From WJMT01 sp964456985 (GTDB taxonomy: Bacteria; Acidobacteriota; Aminicenantia; Aminicenantales; Aminicenantaceae): a stretch of DNA of 64,000 nt. Shown one piece after another: positions 17,259-26,714 of the stretch. Both the position numbers and the translations under genes were made by a program. The stretch covers positions 1 through 64,000 of the forward strand of contig CAYWDH010000010.1 in NCBI GenBank assembly GCA_964456985.1, written 5' to 3'. The notes below the pieces were generated by a model. It made no database searches, had not been told where the DNA came from, and saw nothing but the letters and a program-made list of their open reading frames with translations. The stretch's first letter is position 1. Each line of letters begins with the position of its first letter.

Positions 17259-18658
17259 AACTTTATTTCCTTTCCTAAAGATGTTTCTAATTCGTATTCT
17301 AAAGTTGTTCTTATCTGTTTATTAGAATATTTTTTTTCAATTTCTAAACATAGAGTAACTAATTTCCTTCCTTTTTGCCCTCTATGAAAAGGGAAAAAAT
17401 CACTTTTTTCATTTAACCAGTCATTTATATTGTATTTCTTCTCCTTTAAACATTGTTTAAATAGAGCAGTATTAGGGTGAACATGCACAGGATTGCATGT
17501 AACTTCGTCTGGATTAATAATACTTAATAGGTTCAAAGTGTCATCTAATTCATCTTCAGTTTCGCCTGGATATCCTAATATTATCCAAATACCAATATTT
17601 ATCTTATTTTTTTTTATTATTTTACAAATATCAATAATTTCATCGTTAGTCATTCTAATATTTTTATTCATTGCATCTCTTATTTTCTCTGAACCAGATT
17701 CAAGTCCAAAATATATTTTTTTACCACCTGCTTCTGAATAATTCTTAATTAAGTTTTCATCGATACAATCAAATCTTGTGTGCATATAAAGACTTAAACT
17801 AGAATTTAATTTTTTTATTTCTTTAAATATATCGATTGCCCTTTGTTTGTTATAAGTAAGTGTATCATCTTGGAAACGTAAATTTTTAATATGATACTTA
17901 TTTAACAGGAATTTAATTTCTTCTGAAACTCTTTTTGGTTCTTGAAAACGATATTTTTCCCAAAGTTGAGGAGAATAACAAAAATTACAGCGATAAGGGC
18001 ATCCTCTTGTTGTTATCAAAGAGATAGTATTTATATTGCCAAAATTAAAAATTTCTTGATATTGAGGATATTCAGTAAAAGGTATAATGTCAGTATTATT
18101 TAACTCATTATTATTTAAATTACGTCTTGGATTTGTCTTTATTATTTCCCCTCTTTTGTTTCTGAGGACTATGCCTTCTATTTGTTCTAGTGATTGATTA
18201 GTATCTATTGAATTAATTATTTGTAATAAAGTTATTTCTCCTTCCCCAATAACGAGTATATCAAATATATTTGAATATCTTTCTAAAAACATTTCTTGCA
18301 TGATCGAAATATGTGGTCCTCCTCCAATGATAAGAATTTTAGAGTCAAAATTTTTAATCTCTTTTGCTATTCTTATTCCATAATTACGTGTGGGGGAAGT
18401 TAAACTTATTCCTACACAATCGATATTATTTTCCTTTTCTAAAATTAGCCTTGTACTTTTAATTAAATTAATTTTTTCAGAGAACTTATTTTTTAGATAT
18501 GCAAAAAATGAGTCAAGAACCAAAACCTCATGGCCTATATTTCTCAGAATAGAAGCAAGTAAATTTATTCCAAAGACTGGATTGGAAGAATTAATTTTAG
18601 AAATTTGCCTCTTTCCTATATTCCTATTAAAGTCTGCTTCAATTAATAATATTTTCAT
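17255..18658 (-). CDS. B12-binding domain radical SAM protein
   Basis: About 467 residues from ATG 18656-18658 (MKILLIEADFN). The N-terminal ~170 residues form a Rossmann-like cobalamin-binding domain (PVFGINLLASILRNIGHEV; KILIIGGGPHISIM; DILVIGEGEITLL). Then comes TTRGCPYRCNFCYSPQ with the CxxxCxxC that binds the [4Fe-4S] cluster, and a TIM-barrel with FGLESGSEKIRDAM and WIILGYPGETEDELDD typical of class B/E-type enzymes. It could methylate or rearrange a small molecule; the substrate is unknown. A longer start at 18739 would overlap the upstream gene by 74 bp and is less likely. It lies 7 bp after one radical SAM gene and overlaps the membrane-protein gene. Confidence 0.82.
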   Translation of the reverse strand: MKILLIEADFNRNIGKRQISKINSSNPVFGINLLASILRNIGHEVLVLDSFFAYLKNKFSEKINLIKSTRLILEKENNIDCVGISLTSPTRNYGIRIAKEIKNFDSKILIIGGGPHISIMQEMFLERYSNIFDILVIGEGEITLLQIINSIDTNQSLEQIEGIVLRNKRGEIIKTNPRRNLNNNELNNTDIIPFTEYPQYQEIFNFGNINTISLITTRGCPYRCNFCYSPQLWEKYRFQEPKRVSEEIKFLLNKYHIKNLRFQDDTLTYNKQRAIDIFKEIKKLNSSLSLYMHTRFDCIDENLIKNYSEAGGKKIYFGLESGSEKIRDAMNKNIRMTNDEIIDICKIIKKNKINIGIWIILGYPGETEDELDDTLNLLSIINPDEVTCNPVHVHPNTALFKQCLKEKKYNINDWLNEKSDFFPFHRGQKGRKLVTLCLEIEKKYSNKQIRTTLEYELETSLGKEIKL

Positions 18659-18665
18659 ATATTTT

Positions 18666-19532
18666 TTACCAAGCCCTCCTAGATTGAAGAATTTTAATTT
18701 TAATATTAATCCTTTCTGCCATATAAATTGCAAGTTCAAGCATTTTAGAAATTCTTGTTCTTCTTACTGCTCTATTAACTGGAGGATAATCGATGCTATA
18801 AAGGTGAATTTCTATAGGATTTATAATTTTTAAAATTTCAATGTAATCGAAATTTTTTAGAGAGTTGAAGTTCTTGATGCCTGAAGAAAGAACAGCAGAT
18901 GAAATTTTAATATTTCTTATTTTACTAAGATCGTTAACAATTTTTTTAAATGAGATATTTCTATCAGGTTGATTTATATATTTAAATGTATTCTCATCAG
19001 AAACATCAAGTTTAAAAATTTTTTCATCAAATTTATCTATTGTCTTTAAAACTTTAGTATTAGCTAACATACTTCCATTTGAAAATAGTGCCAATGGCTT
19101 ATTTGGAAAATATTTGTCACGTAATATCCTCGTATAATAAAATATTTCAGAGAACATTGGATGAAAGGTTGGTTCGCCATTGCCTGCAAAGGTTATATAA
19201 TCTAAATGTGTTTTTTTTAAGGCATGAAATTCAAATGATGATATCAATTTTTTCTTAATTTTATAAATATCAAACTTATTAACTTCTCTGCTCAATGTAT
19301 TTTTTTTGCCCCCACAATCACAGTATAAGCAGTTAAAATTACAAACTTTCTTTTCAAAGGGAAATAGATTTATTCCCAAGGAGTAGCCCAATCGTCTAGA
19401 AAGAACAGGGCCATAAACAACCATATTTTTACAGTTCCATATGAAATTTTTATAATCAACTTCTCTTTTGTAATTTATAAGGGATATTTTCCCTTTTATT
19501 ATATTTTCAATGGTTTCTATCTTTTCATTCAT
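18666..19532 (-). CDS. radical SAM protein, COG0731 (wyosine-synthetase-like) type
   Basis: 288 residues. VYGPVLSRRLGYSLGINL followed by VCNFNCLYCDCGGK is the hallmark opening of the COG0731 group (GPVPSRRLGRSLGI, then CxxxCxxC and a nearby extra Cys). YITFAGNGEPTFHP is the SAM-binding GGE equivalent, and ALFSNGSML and KLDVSDENTF follow. Members are related to archaeal TYW1 but many bacterial ones have unknown substrates. The gene is 6 bp after the permease gene and 7 bp before the B12-radical SAM gene, so two radical SAM enzymes are made together with an importer. The C-terminus (RRTRISKMLELAIYMAE...) is normal in length. Confidence 0.8.
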   Translation of the reverse strand: MNEKIETIENIIKGKISLINYKREVDYKNFIWNCKNMVVYGPVLSRRLGYSLGINLFPFEKKVCNFNCLYCDCGGKKNTLSREVNKFDIYKIKKKLISSFEFHALKKTHLDYITFAGNGEPTFHPMFSEIFYYTRILRDKYFPNKPLALFSNGSMLANTKVLKTIDKFDEKIFKLDVSDENTFKYINQPDRNISFKKIVNDLSKIRNIKISSAVLSSGIKNFNSLKNFDYIEILKIINPIEIHLYSIDYPPVNRAVRRTRISKMLELAIYMAERINIKIKILQSRRAW

Positions 19533-19538
19533 AAAATA

Positions 19539-20282
19539 TCAATGGCCCTCCCAATGAAATATTGTTTTTTCGATTAATAAAAAAAGTTTATTTAATAAAT
19601 AGCCAATTACTCCTGTAAGTATTATTATTGAATACATTTTAGGAATTTGAAACATCAAGTGAGAATCATATATTAATTTTCCTAGGCCAAATCTGGTCCC
19701 AATAAACATTTCTGTAACAACAACAAGAATTAAGGCTATAGAAATGCTTATTCTTAAACCAGCAAAAATATGAGGAAACGATTCTGGAAAAATAATTTTA
19801 ATGAATATTTGGAAATTACTAGCTTTCATAACTTTAGTAGATTTAATTCTCGCTTCGTTGCAATTTTTTACACCATATATTGTATAGATTATAATAATAA
19901 GTGAGCAGGAGAATATGACTACAGAAAGCTTCGCTTTATCACCTATTCCGAAGAAAAGCAAAAACATGGGAAAAAGTGCAGATGCAGGAATTGAACGGAA
20001 AAAGTCAATTATAAATTCAAAATATTCAAAAGATTTTTTAAAATAGCCTAGTATAAGGCCAAGTGGAGTCCCAATAGAGACAGCTAGTAAAAATCCCAAT
20101 ATGAGCCTATAACAAGTTGCAAAAAGATCTGACCATATTTCTCCCTTAAATAATAAAAGGAAAAGTTTTTCTATTACATCTATTGGAGAAGGAAACAGAA
20201 TTGGATTAACAATTTTTATTAAACTAAACATAAACCAAACAAAAATAAAAATAATCGGTCCAAGTATTATTCTTCTTTTCAT
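19539..20282 (-). CDS. ABC transporter permease, SsuC/TauC type
   Basis: 247 residues with about six membrane helices and the EAA-type cytoplasmic loop (MKASNFQIFIKIIFPESFPHI, given here as IIFPESFPHIFAGLRIS), the site that docks the ATPase. The GLRISISIALILVVVTEMF segment is typical of nitrate/sulfonate/taurine permeases. The start overlaps the ATPase stop (ATGA), so the two are co-translated. It should form the channel for whatever the adjacent binding protein captures. Six bases separate it from the radical SAM gene downstream. Confidence 0.85.
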   Translation of the reverse strand: MKRRIILGPIIFIFVWFMFSLIKIVNPILFPSPIDVIEKLFLLLFKGEIWSDLFATCYRLILGFLLAVSIGTPLGLILGYFKKSFEYFEFIIDFFRSIPASALFPMFLLFFGIGDKAKLSVVIFSCSLIIIIYTIYGVKNCNEARIKSTKVMKASNFQIFIKIIFPESFPHIFAGLRISISIALILVVVTEMFIGTRFGLGKLIYDSHLMFQIPKMYSIIILTGVIGYLLNKLFLLIEKTIFHWEGH

Positions 20283-21055
20283 TTCAAAATGGCCTTCCTG
20301 AATATATCTACAGCTTCTTTTTTTAGGCGAGAAAAATCATTAGAAATCATCATTTGTTGTTTTCTTGGGCGAGGAAGATCGATATTCATTATATTTGCTA
20401 CTTTTGTTGGCTTTTTTGCTAAAAAGACCAGTTTGTCTGCTAAATAAATAGACTCATCGATGTCATGCGAAACAAACAGTATAGTAGATTTGGTCTTATT
20501 CCAAATTTCTAAGATTTTATCTTCCATAAAAACACGTGTCTGAAAATCTAAAGAATTAAATGGTTCATCCATTAAAAGGATTTGTGGTTTATTAATAATT
20601 GCTCTTGCTATCGCTACAAATTGCTGTTGGCCAGTACTAAGTTCATATGGATAGAGATTATTTTCAATGTTAATTCCCAGTTTATGTTCAAGCTCAAGAA
20701 CACTCTTATGTCTTTCCTTTTTCTTTATTCCTTCCAATTCTAAAGGAAAGGCAATATTATCAATATTTTTTCTCCAAGGCAAAAGGGTTTGTTGAAAATT
20801 TTGAAAGATATATGCTGTTTTAGATTCACTTGGGTTTTTTCCATTTATTAAAACTTTACCTCCATTATAAGGTAATAAACCGGATAATATGTTTAAAAAA
20901 GTGGTCTTCCCACTTCCATTTGGCCCAAAGAATGTTACAAACTCTCCCTTTTTTATTACCAAATTAAGATCTTCAATTACAGATAAATATGTAGATTTTT
21001 TTTTGTTTCGATGAAAAGATTTGTATAAATGTTTTACAATTACATAATCATTCAT
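20279..21055 (-). CDS. ABC transporter ATPase, SsuB/TauB type
   Basis: 258 residues. Motifs in order: Walker A GPNGSGKTTFL, Q-loop IFQNFQQTLLPWR, signature YELSTGQQQ (canonical LSGGQ with Thr), Walker B ILLMDEPFNSLD and switch VSHDIDE. The LLPWR after the Q-loop and SHDIDEA-like ending are characteristic of the nitrate/sulfonate/taurine group. It lies 14 bp after the binding-protein gene and overlaps the permease gene by 4 bp. It powers import by the adjacent permease. Confidence 0.88.
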   Translation of the reverse strand: MNDYVIVKHLYKSFHRNKKKSTYLSVIEDLNLVIKKGEFVTFFGPNGSGKTTFLNILSGLLPYNGGKVLINGKNPSESKTAYIFQNFQQTLLPWRKNIDNIAFPLELEGIKKKERHKSVLELEHKLGINIENNLYPYELSTGQQQFVAIARAIINKPQILLMDEPFNSLDFQTRVFMEDKILEIWNKTKSTILFVSHDIDESIYLADKLVFLAKKPTKVANIMNIDLPRPRKQQMMISNDFSRLKKEAVDIFRKAILK

Positions 21056-21069
21056 TGTTTTTTCTTGAA

Positions 21070-22032
21070 TTATTGTTCATAATAAATCAATGAAGTATCT
21101 ATTTCCTTATTTAAAACTCCCCATTCAAATAATAAATTGGCGAGTTTTTGGATAGAATTTCTGTCAATGTTTTCTAATTTCCAATATTTTAGTGGTTTGA
21201 GTTTATCTATAACTTCTACTTCTATATTTGTCCATTTTGCAAGTATCTTTTTTACCTCAGGAATATTTTTGGGATTATCTAAAAAGTCTAGTGCATTATA
21301 CATTGCTTTTTTTATTTTTTTTGCATCTTCTGGATATTTTTTTATGAATTCTGATGAAAAAGCACTTCCCGATCCAGGCAAAGGACTCATTACATATTTT
21401 GCTAATGGGGCTTTTTCTAATACTCTTGAAATACCCTTTACAATACTTACTGTTGCAATTGGTTCTAATGCGAAAATAGCATCTACTTGTTTGGATTCAA
21501 GGGCTTGAATTTGCAATGAAGGTTTCAGTTGTATAATATCAATATCAGTTTCTGGATTCATAAAATTACTAAGAATAATTTTGGTATAGGTAAGAATAGT
21601 TGATCCAGGGTATATCCCTATCTTTTTTCCTTTGAGGTCTGATATATTTTCTATTTTAGAGTCTTTTTTTACTAAAATATAATCAGGAAAAAATTTTTCG
21701 TTTATTACATTTACTATATATATTTTAAATTGTCCGGGTTTTTGTTGCTCTATAGAAAAAACAACAGGGAAAGCACTAGTAGCAGTCCCATCAATTCTTC
21801 CACTAATAAGAGCTTCTGCCATTAGATTTGCAGAAGAAAACTCAACAGCATCAACTTCAATTCCTTCTTTTTTAAAAAAACCTTTTTCGATTGCTACAAA
21901 GAAATGTTGATAAATTTCTGTCTTTTGATAACCAATTTTTATTTTTCTTGTTTGTTCAATACAACAAAGTTGCATTGAAATGATAATAATTATTAATAAT
22001 GATATAATATTTTTTCTCAATGCTCTCTCCAA
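21070..22032 (-). CDS. substrate-binding protein, SsuA/NMT1-like
   Basis: 320 residues. A basic N-terminus and hydrophobic stretch (ISLLIIIIISMQLCC) serve as export signal; the double Cys suggests a lipoprotein, though the lipobox is atypical. The mature part shows the NMT1/SsuA layout: KIKIGYQKTEIYQHFFVAIEKG, FFKKEGIEVDAVEF, ISGRIDGTATSAFP, DLKGKKIGIYPGST and SKQVDAIFALEP. These proteins bind small organic anions or amines such as sulfonates, nitrate or thiamine precursors. First gene of the six-gene operon; its promoter must lie in the AT-rich 296 bases upstream. The partnership with radical SAM enzymes suggests uptake of a precursor that they transform. Confidence 0.8.
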   Translation of the reverse strand: MERALRKNIISLLIIIIISMQLCCIEQTRKIKIGYQKTEIYQHFFVAIEKGFFKKEGIEVDAVEFSSANLMAEALISGRIDGTATSAFPVVFSIEQQKPGQFKIYIVNVINEKFFPDYILVKKDSKIENISDLKGKKIGIYPGSTILTYTKIILSNFMNPETDIDIIQLKPSLQIQALESKQVDAIFALEPIATVSIVKGISRVLEKAPLAKYVMSPLPGSGSAFSSEFIKKYPEDAKKIKKAMYNALDFLDNPKNIPEVKKILAKWTNIEVEVIDKLKPLKYWKLENIDRNSIQKLANLLFEWGVLNKEIDTSLIYYEQ

Positions 22033-22328
22033 TTTTTTTATAACTAAATCTTTATTTCGTATTCCATTTTATTTATTAATTACTGGTTTTTTTAAGTTTT
22101 CATCATCTGTGTCTAATTTTTTACTTCTAAATTGTTCTGTTTTTATAGTATATATATATTTAATAAACAATTCCAGTCGATGGAAAGTCAAATAATTTAG
22201 ATAAATTTCAAGTTAAGTTATGATCTTATACGTTTTAATTATTCATAGATAATATATTGCTAATGTATCTAATAATTTTTTTTAATCTAGATAGTTAATA
22301 TTTTATGATGTGATAATATATTTTTGTT

Positions 22329-22766
22329 TTATCCACCCAACATCTCCAGCAATTCCGAACAGCCCGTATAATTCAGAATCAATTCCTTATTATCCTCTAT
22401 CAATTCCTTCTCCTGCCCCAGCACCTCCTCAATAAGCTCCAAAATATCTCCTTCGCCTTCCCAATTTTCCTCAATAATGGCTGGATCTTTGGTCCGTTTT
22501 TTTATCTCATTGGCAATAAAAGCGCAGAAGTAGATATCATCAATATAGCCGTAAGGGCCGTGGATCTCTTCAGAGATCACATCAGCAGGAATGATAAAAT
22601 AGGCAATAGCACAGGATACCAATGGCTTTAACCGGTAAGGCATCCGGGAGTCATCCAAGAGATTGGTCATGAGTTTATACCATTCAGGTGTAAGGAAAAT
22701 AAAGTCATCATGTCTTCCCTCATAGGCCTTAATATCGTTTTTTAATTTGTCATAAAAATTTTTCAT
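22329..22766 (-). CDS. DUF1232 (YkvA-like) protein
   Basis: 145 residues. The core MPYRLKPLVSCAIAYFIIPAD then DVISEEIHGPYGYIDDIYFCA is the DUF1232 signature (a hydrophobic segment with Y-x-x-x-P-x-D followed by G-x-x-D-D). The family is small, membrane-associated or cytoplasmic, and of unknown function. It follows the UvrD-like gene by 13 bp on the same strand, so it is probably the last gene of that operon. The composition shifts back toward that of the chromosome here, marking the right edge of the AT-rich island. Confidence 0.75.
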   Translation of the reverse strand: MKNFYDKLKNDIKAYEGRHDDFIFLTPEWYKLMTNLLDDSRMPYRLKPLVSCAIAYFIIPADVISEEIHGPYGYIDDIYFCAFIANEIKKRTKDPAIIEENWEGEGDILELIEEVLGQEKELIEDNKELILNYTGCSELLEMLGG

Positions 22767-22779
22767 ATCACACCTTCAC

Positions 22780-25596
22780 TTATTTTTTAAAGTAGGGACA
22801 TATTTCTTTAAACTCATCGCAAAAAGGACAAAATTCCTCTCTTGGCTCAAATTCCTGGTTTTTGATCTTTTGGATCCAGCCTGAAAGATTGGATTCCGCG
22901 GTTTTTCTTTTGCCATCATCCCAGTCTATAGTCTGCGGCTCATTATCCTCTAGAAAATAAAGAGAGCGGTCCGAGATGTTGAGGTTCAATCCTTTTTCAG
23001 CACCTAGTGCGTAGATATCCATCTGATGGTCGTACTGCTCTATACTTGAGGCTTTGGAACGAGTGGTTTTAAAGTCAACGATCTCTTTATAATCATTATT
23101 TCCATTTCTTATGAGATCGATCTTGCCTCTTACCACTGCTCCCTCTTGTTCAAAGGCAAAGGGCTCCTCTGCGGAAAAGAGATCGGAGCGGGATGGTTTT
23201 TGTTTTTCCATGTAGTTTTTTATCTGATCGACAGCTTGTCGTTTTTTTTGGATCTCTTTTTCTCCTTTTAACTTTTCAGGCATAAGCCAGGTTTTATCAA
23301 CATAGTCTAGGATTTTATTGAGCTTTACTTCTTTCTCTTCGAGGATGTCCTTGTGTATGAGTTCCAACGCTCTATGCACAGAAGCTCCAAAATAAAAATA
23401 GCTTGATATGGGAGGCTTTAATCCGTCAATGACAAAATACTTATATCTTAGAGGACACTGCAGGTAGTAGGATATGTGGCTGTAGGTTATTCTAAGCCGG
23501 GGCTCTTCAGAAGCTTTATCCAGGTGTTCGATATGGATAGGGGAGTTGAGGATTTTCTGGCTTCTTTGAATAGCGCCTTTTGTGTTTTTGCCCAAAAGTT
23601 CGTTTACAAACCGGGAAGGGCCGCCTCCTCTTTTGTTGACCACGTCAGATGATCCGATAATCAGGAGATCTCTGGCGCGGGATGCAGCCACATAGAAGAG
23701 TTTTCTCTCGTCCACAATGTGAGGGTCTTCGACTTCGGGTTTGCCGCTTGTTCTAAGTTCATAGGGGATCTCATACTTTTCCCTTCTTCTTCGGGTAGGG
23801 AACCGTCCCTCCATGGCAGCGCCTATGACCACGACCGGGAATTCAAGGCCTTTAGCCTGATGCACAGTCATGATCTGGAGGGCATCTTGAGTGGGTTCAG
23901 TGAATGAGTCAATGCCGCTCTGTTTGAGCAGCTTCATGTAGGAGATAAAAGGGTAGATTACATTTGTGCCTCTGTATTCATCAAATTCAGAGATGATTCT
24001 TGTGAATATACCGATGTTTTTTATAGCCTCTTTGTTTTTTTGTTTTTCCATGCGGTTGAAATATCCTGAGATGCGCTGGAGGTCGTAGAATATTTCCAGG
24101 ATGGATTGATTTTTTCTTTGTTGGACTTTTTTCTTAAGTTCAATAAGAGCTAATAATTTCTCTCTATCTTTTTTTCTTTTTATCCCTATGGATTTGATGT
24201 CTTTTTCGTTTTGAAGCGAGGTGATGTCTTCTTTAAACTTTTCTAGCTTTTTTTCGGTTTTTTTATCCAGGCCGAGGAGTTTACATCTTATGAATCTGTC
24301 ACCCCAGGGCTTGGGGGCAGACAGGAATAGAAACAAATTATAGATGTCTGAGATCTCTTGTCTTTCAAAAAATCCTCCATCTCTGTGCACGATATAGGGA
24401 ATTTTGTATTTTCCCAGAGATTCTTTGTAAGGATCTGCATAGGATCTTACACTTCTTAAAAGAATAGCCACATCCTTGTAGTGTGTGATGGTTCCGTCCA
24501 GTTTCAGTTTCTTTAATATTTTGACAACCGAATCAGCTTCATCTTCTGCTGTTTTTTCGTGGACGTAAAGAATATCGTTTTTCCATTCTTTACGGATGCA
24601 TCGGAGTGATTTGGCTGAGCGGCACTCGTTGCACACTATGAGGCGTGAGCTGTGGATAATAATAGGCTCAACGGAACGGAAATTATCCTCTAATTTCACA
24701 GTTTTGATCGGCTTGTATTTTTCAGGAAATTCCAGAATGTTTTTAACCGTGGCTCCTCTGAAGCGGTAAATGCTTTGGTCATCATCTCCCACCACAGCGA
24801 TATTCATCTTAGGCTCTGCAATCAAGCTCAGTATCATATCCTGCACGGTATTGGTGTCCTGGTATTCGTCGATCAATACATATGTGTAGCGGTTTTGTAT
24901 TGTTTCAAGGACGTCTTTGTTTTCTTTAAGCATTTGAAGGGTATGCTTCTGGAGGCTGCTGAAATCCGTGGCATTGGTTTCCATGAGCAGATCCAGGTAG
25001 TTTTTGTAGGCATTGGCAATAAGGAGCTGTTCTTCCCAGAAGGCCTGGCTGTCTTCATCGGCGCTTTTTAGATTTTTTTCGCAGTAGGAGATGAATTCTT
25101 CGGGGTTGATAAGCTCTTCCGTAGCCAGATTAAAGGTGCGGAGAGCAGAGGCATAGAAATCGCTTTCTCTTCCTTTCATGACTTTACCGAAGCCGAGTTC
25201 TTTTCTTCGGGAATAGATAAAGAGAAGCTGGGCCGCTTCATCCAGCACCCAGAAGCCTTTTGGGAAGGGGCTTTTTGAGCGGAACTCATTGAGGAGGGAG
25301 TAGCAGAGGGAATGGATGGTTGAGACCTGCATAAGCTCTACATTTTCGTTTTTGAGCTTGGACTGGATCCTGTCTTTAAGCTCTAGGGCTGCTTTTTCCG
25401 TGAAAGTGGTCACCAGCAGATTTTGAGGGTTGGCTTTGCCTGAGGATATAAGATAGGCAGTTCTCTGGCTTATCACTTCTGTTTTTCCGGAGCCTGGCCC
25501 GGCTATGATAAGGAGAGGTCCGTCATGATAATTAATGGCTTCTTCTTGGGCAGGAGTTAGCTGTTTTTTGGGTTGGGAGCTATTTTCAGTTGCCAT
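22780..25596 (-). CDS. UvrD-type helicase fused to a RecB-like nuclease
   Basis: 938 residues. The helicase part has Walker A GPGSGKTEV at 33-41, the Q-motif LTPAQEEAI, VLIDEYQDTNTVQD (DExQ), GDDDQSIYRFRGA, and late MTVHQAKGLEFPVV and VAASRARDLL. The C-terminal ~230 residues start RITYSHISYYLQCPLRYKY and hold the PD-(D/E)XK nuclease (VRGKIDLI ... EIVDFKTTRSK), ending CPFCDEFKEICPYFKK. The Cys of QCPLRY with three C-terminal Cys fits the Fe-S clasp known from AddB and Cas4. Helicase and nuclease together suggest AddAB-like end processing or defence. Operon partners are an ion channel (20 bp upstream) and DUF1232 (13 bp downstream). Confidence 0.85.
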   Translation of the reverse strand: MATENSSQPKKQLTPAQEEAINYHDGPLLIIAGPGSGKTEVISQRTAYLISSGKANPQNLLVTTFTEKAALELKDRIQSKLKNENVELMQVSTIHSLCYSLLNEFRSKSPFPKGFWVLDEAAQLLFIYSRRKELGFGKVMKGRESDFYASALRTFNLATEELINPEEFISYCEKNLKSADEDSQAFWEEQLLIANAYKNYLDLLMETNATDFSSLQKHTLQMLKENKDVLETIQNRYTYVLIDEYQDTNTVQDMILSLIAEPKMNIAVVGDDDQSIYRFRGATVKNILEFPEKYKPIKTVKLEDNFRSVEPIIIHSSRLIVCNECRSAKSLRCIRKEWKNDILYVHEKTAEDEADSVVKILKKLKLDGTITHYKDVAILLRSVRSYADPYKESLGKYKIPYIVHRDGGFFERQEISDIYNLFLFLSAPKPWGDRFIRCKLLGLDKKTEKKLEKFKEDITSLQNEKDIKSIGIKRKKDREKLLALIELKKKVQQRKNQSILEIFYDLQRISGYFNRMEKQKNKEAIKNIGIFTRIISEFDEYRGTNVIYPFISYMKLLKQSGIDSFTEPTQDALQIMTVHQAKGLEFPVVVIGAAMEGRFPTRRRREKYEIPYELRTSGKPEVEDPHIVDERKLFYVAASRARDLLIIGSSDVVNKRGGGPSRFVNELLGKNTKGAIQRSQKILNSPIHIEHLDKASEEPRLRITYSHISYYLQCPLRYKYFVIDGLKPPISSYFYFGASVHRALELIHKDILEEKEVKLNKILDYVDKTWLMPEKLKGEKEIQKKRQAVDQIKNYMEKQKPSRSDLFSAEEPFAFEQEGAVVRGKIDLIRNGNNDYKEIVDFKTTRSKASSIEQYDHQMDIYALGAEKGLNLNISDRSLYFLEDNEPQTIDWDDGKRKTAESNLSGWIQKIKNQEFEPREEFCPFCDEFKEICPYFKK

Positions 25597-25616
25597 TTTT
25601 CCCTTATGCTCTTCTT

Positions 25617-26714
25617 TTATATCAGTGTATGAGGCCTTTCAAAGGCAATCACAATGAGTTCGTCTCCTTTGCTGAACACTTCGAATACAGATGGCTTGGG
25701 ATTGAGAAGCACTTTGTCCTGTGTTTTCACTCCGATGGGGATCACGGGGTTTTTTTTGTCTCTGTTGGAATAGATGTCAGCTCCTAGCTGGGAAAAGCTC
25801 TTTCCTATGTAATCTTTTGGCACTGGGATGAGGTATATCTCATTGGTCTCTTCTGAAATGGTCAGGAGGTTTCTGTAGACTTTACTGAGGCCGTGGACAA
25901 GGGAGGTCTGGGCAAGGAGGAGAGAGCTGAAATCGCCTGCGGAAATGATCTCATCTGCGCCGGCGCGTTTTAGATGATCGATATTTTGAGGGGAGACTCC
26001 TTCTACGGCTGTATAGGTTTTGGGAAGGTTGAATTCGCTGCACAGACTTCTAATTCCCATACACACGAGAATGGATTTGGCATCTGCCAGGTCTCCCTGT
26101 TTGGGATCAGCTAAGACCACCACTGTATAGGCATTATGCACATTGGCTCTTTTTAAAATGATCTCATTTGTGGGGTCGCCTTTTATGATGTAGACATCTT
26201 CGAATTCAGGTACGTCTTCGTGTTCTGGAAAATCCACCTCATCTTCCTGATCGGTTATGATCACAATTGGTCTTTTGTTCGTTACTATTTTGGCGTGGAC
26301 TTCTTTTACCAAAGGCAGGCCTTTGGTATTCCAGTTGCAGATCACTATGTGATTTTTTAATTCATATTTTGGCATTTTTCTTTTACCTCCTATACGATGT
26401 TCCACCAGCATTGAGGCAATGGTGGCTGTGAAGATCCCTACAATACCAAGGCTCATGACCAGGATCATAGTCACGATGATCTTGCCTATTGTGGTCTGCG
26501 GAACACCGCTGTCTAAGCCGCTGAAGAGATACACAGCAATATTCCAGAGGGATTTGGGGAGTGAGTTGAATTCTGTATTTTGAGCGCCTTCAGTGAACCA
26601 GAGAATGGAGGCTCCGATAAGCCATATGAATATGATGATGGTAATCAGGCGGGCGATTTTGTAGTCTCTGAAGAGCTTTGTGAGCGGCCATGCAATGCGG
26701 TTTATATTTTTCAT
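25617..26714 (-). CDS. RCK-domain ion channel
   Basis: 365 residues. The N-terminal ~120 hold two membrane helices (IARLITIIIFIWLIGASI; IVTMILVMSLGIVGIF) flanking a pore loop VYLFSGLDSGVPQTT. The rest is a TrkA-N/RCK regulatory domain: HIVICNWNTKGLPLV, IIKGDPTNEIILKRA, VVLADPKQGDLADAK. The pore lacks the TVGYG of K+ channels; SGLDSG takes its place, as in a poorly studied group of bacterial RCK channels, so ion selectivity is open. The last ~90 residues (IYLIPVPKDYIGKSF, DELIVIAFERP) resemble RCK_C. It precedes the UvrD-like gene by 20 bp on the same strand. Confidence 0.78.
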   Translation of the reverse strand: MKNINRIAWPLTKLFRDYKIARLITIIIFIWLIGASILWFTEGAQNTEFNSLPKSLWNIAVYLFSGLDSGVPQTTIGKIIVTMILVMSLGIVGIFTATIASMLVEHRIGGKRKMPKYELKNHIVICNWNTKGLPLVKEVHAKIVTNKRPIVIITDQEDEVDFPEHEDVPEFEDVYIIKGDPTNEIILKRANVHNAYTVVVLADPKQGDLADAKSILVCMGIRSLCSEFNLPKTYTAVEGVSPQNIDHLKRAGADEIISAGDFSSLLLAQTSLVHGLSKVYRNLLTISEETNEIYLIPVPKDYIGKSFSQLGADIYSNRDKKNPVIPIGVKTQDKVLLNPKPSVFEVFSKGDELIVIAFERPHTLI

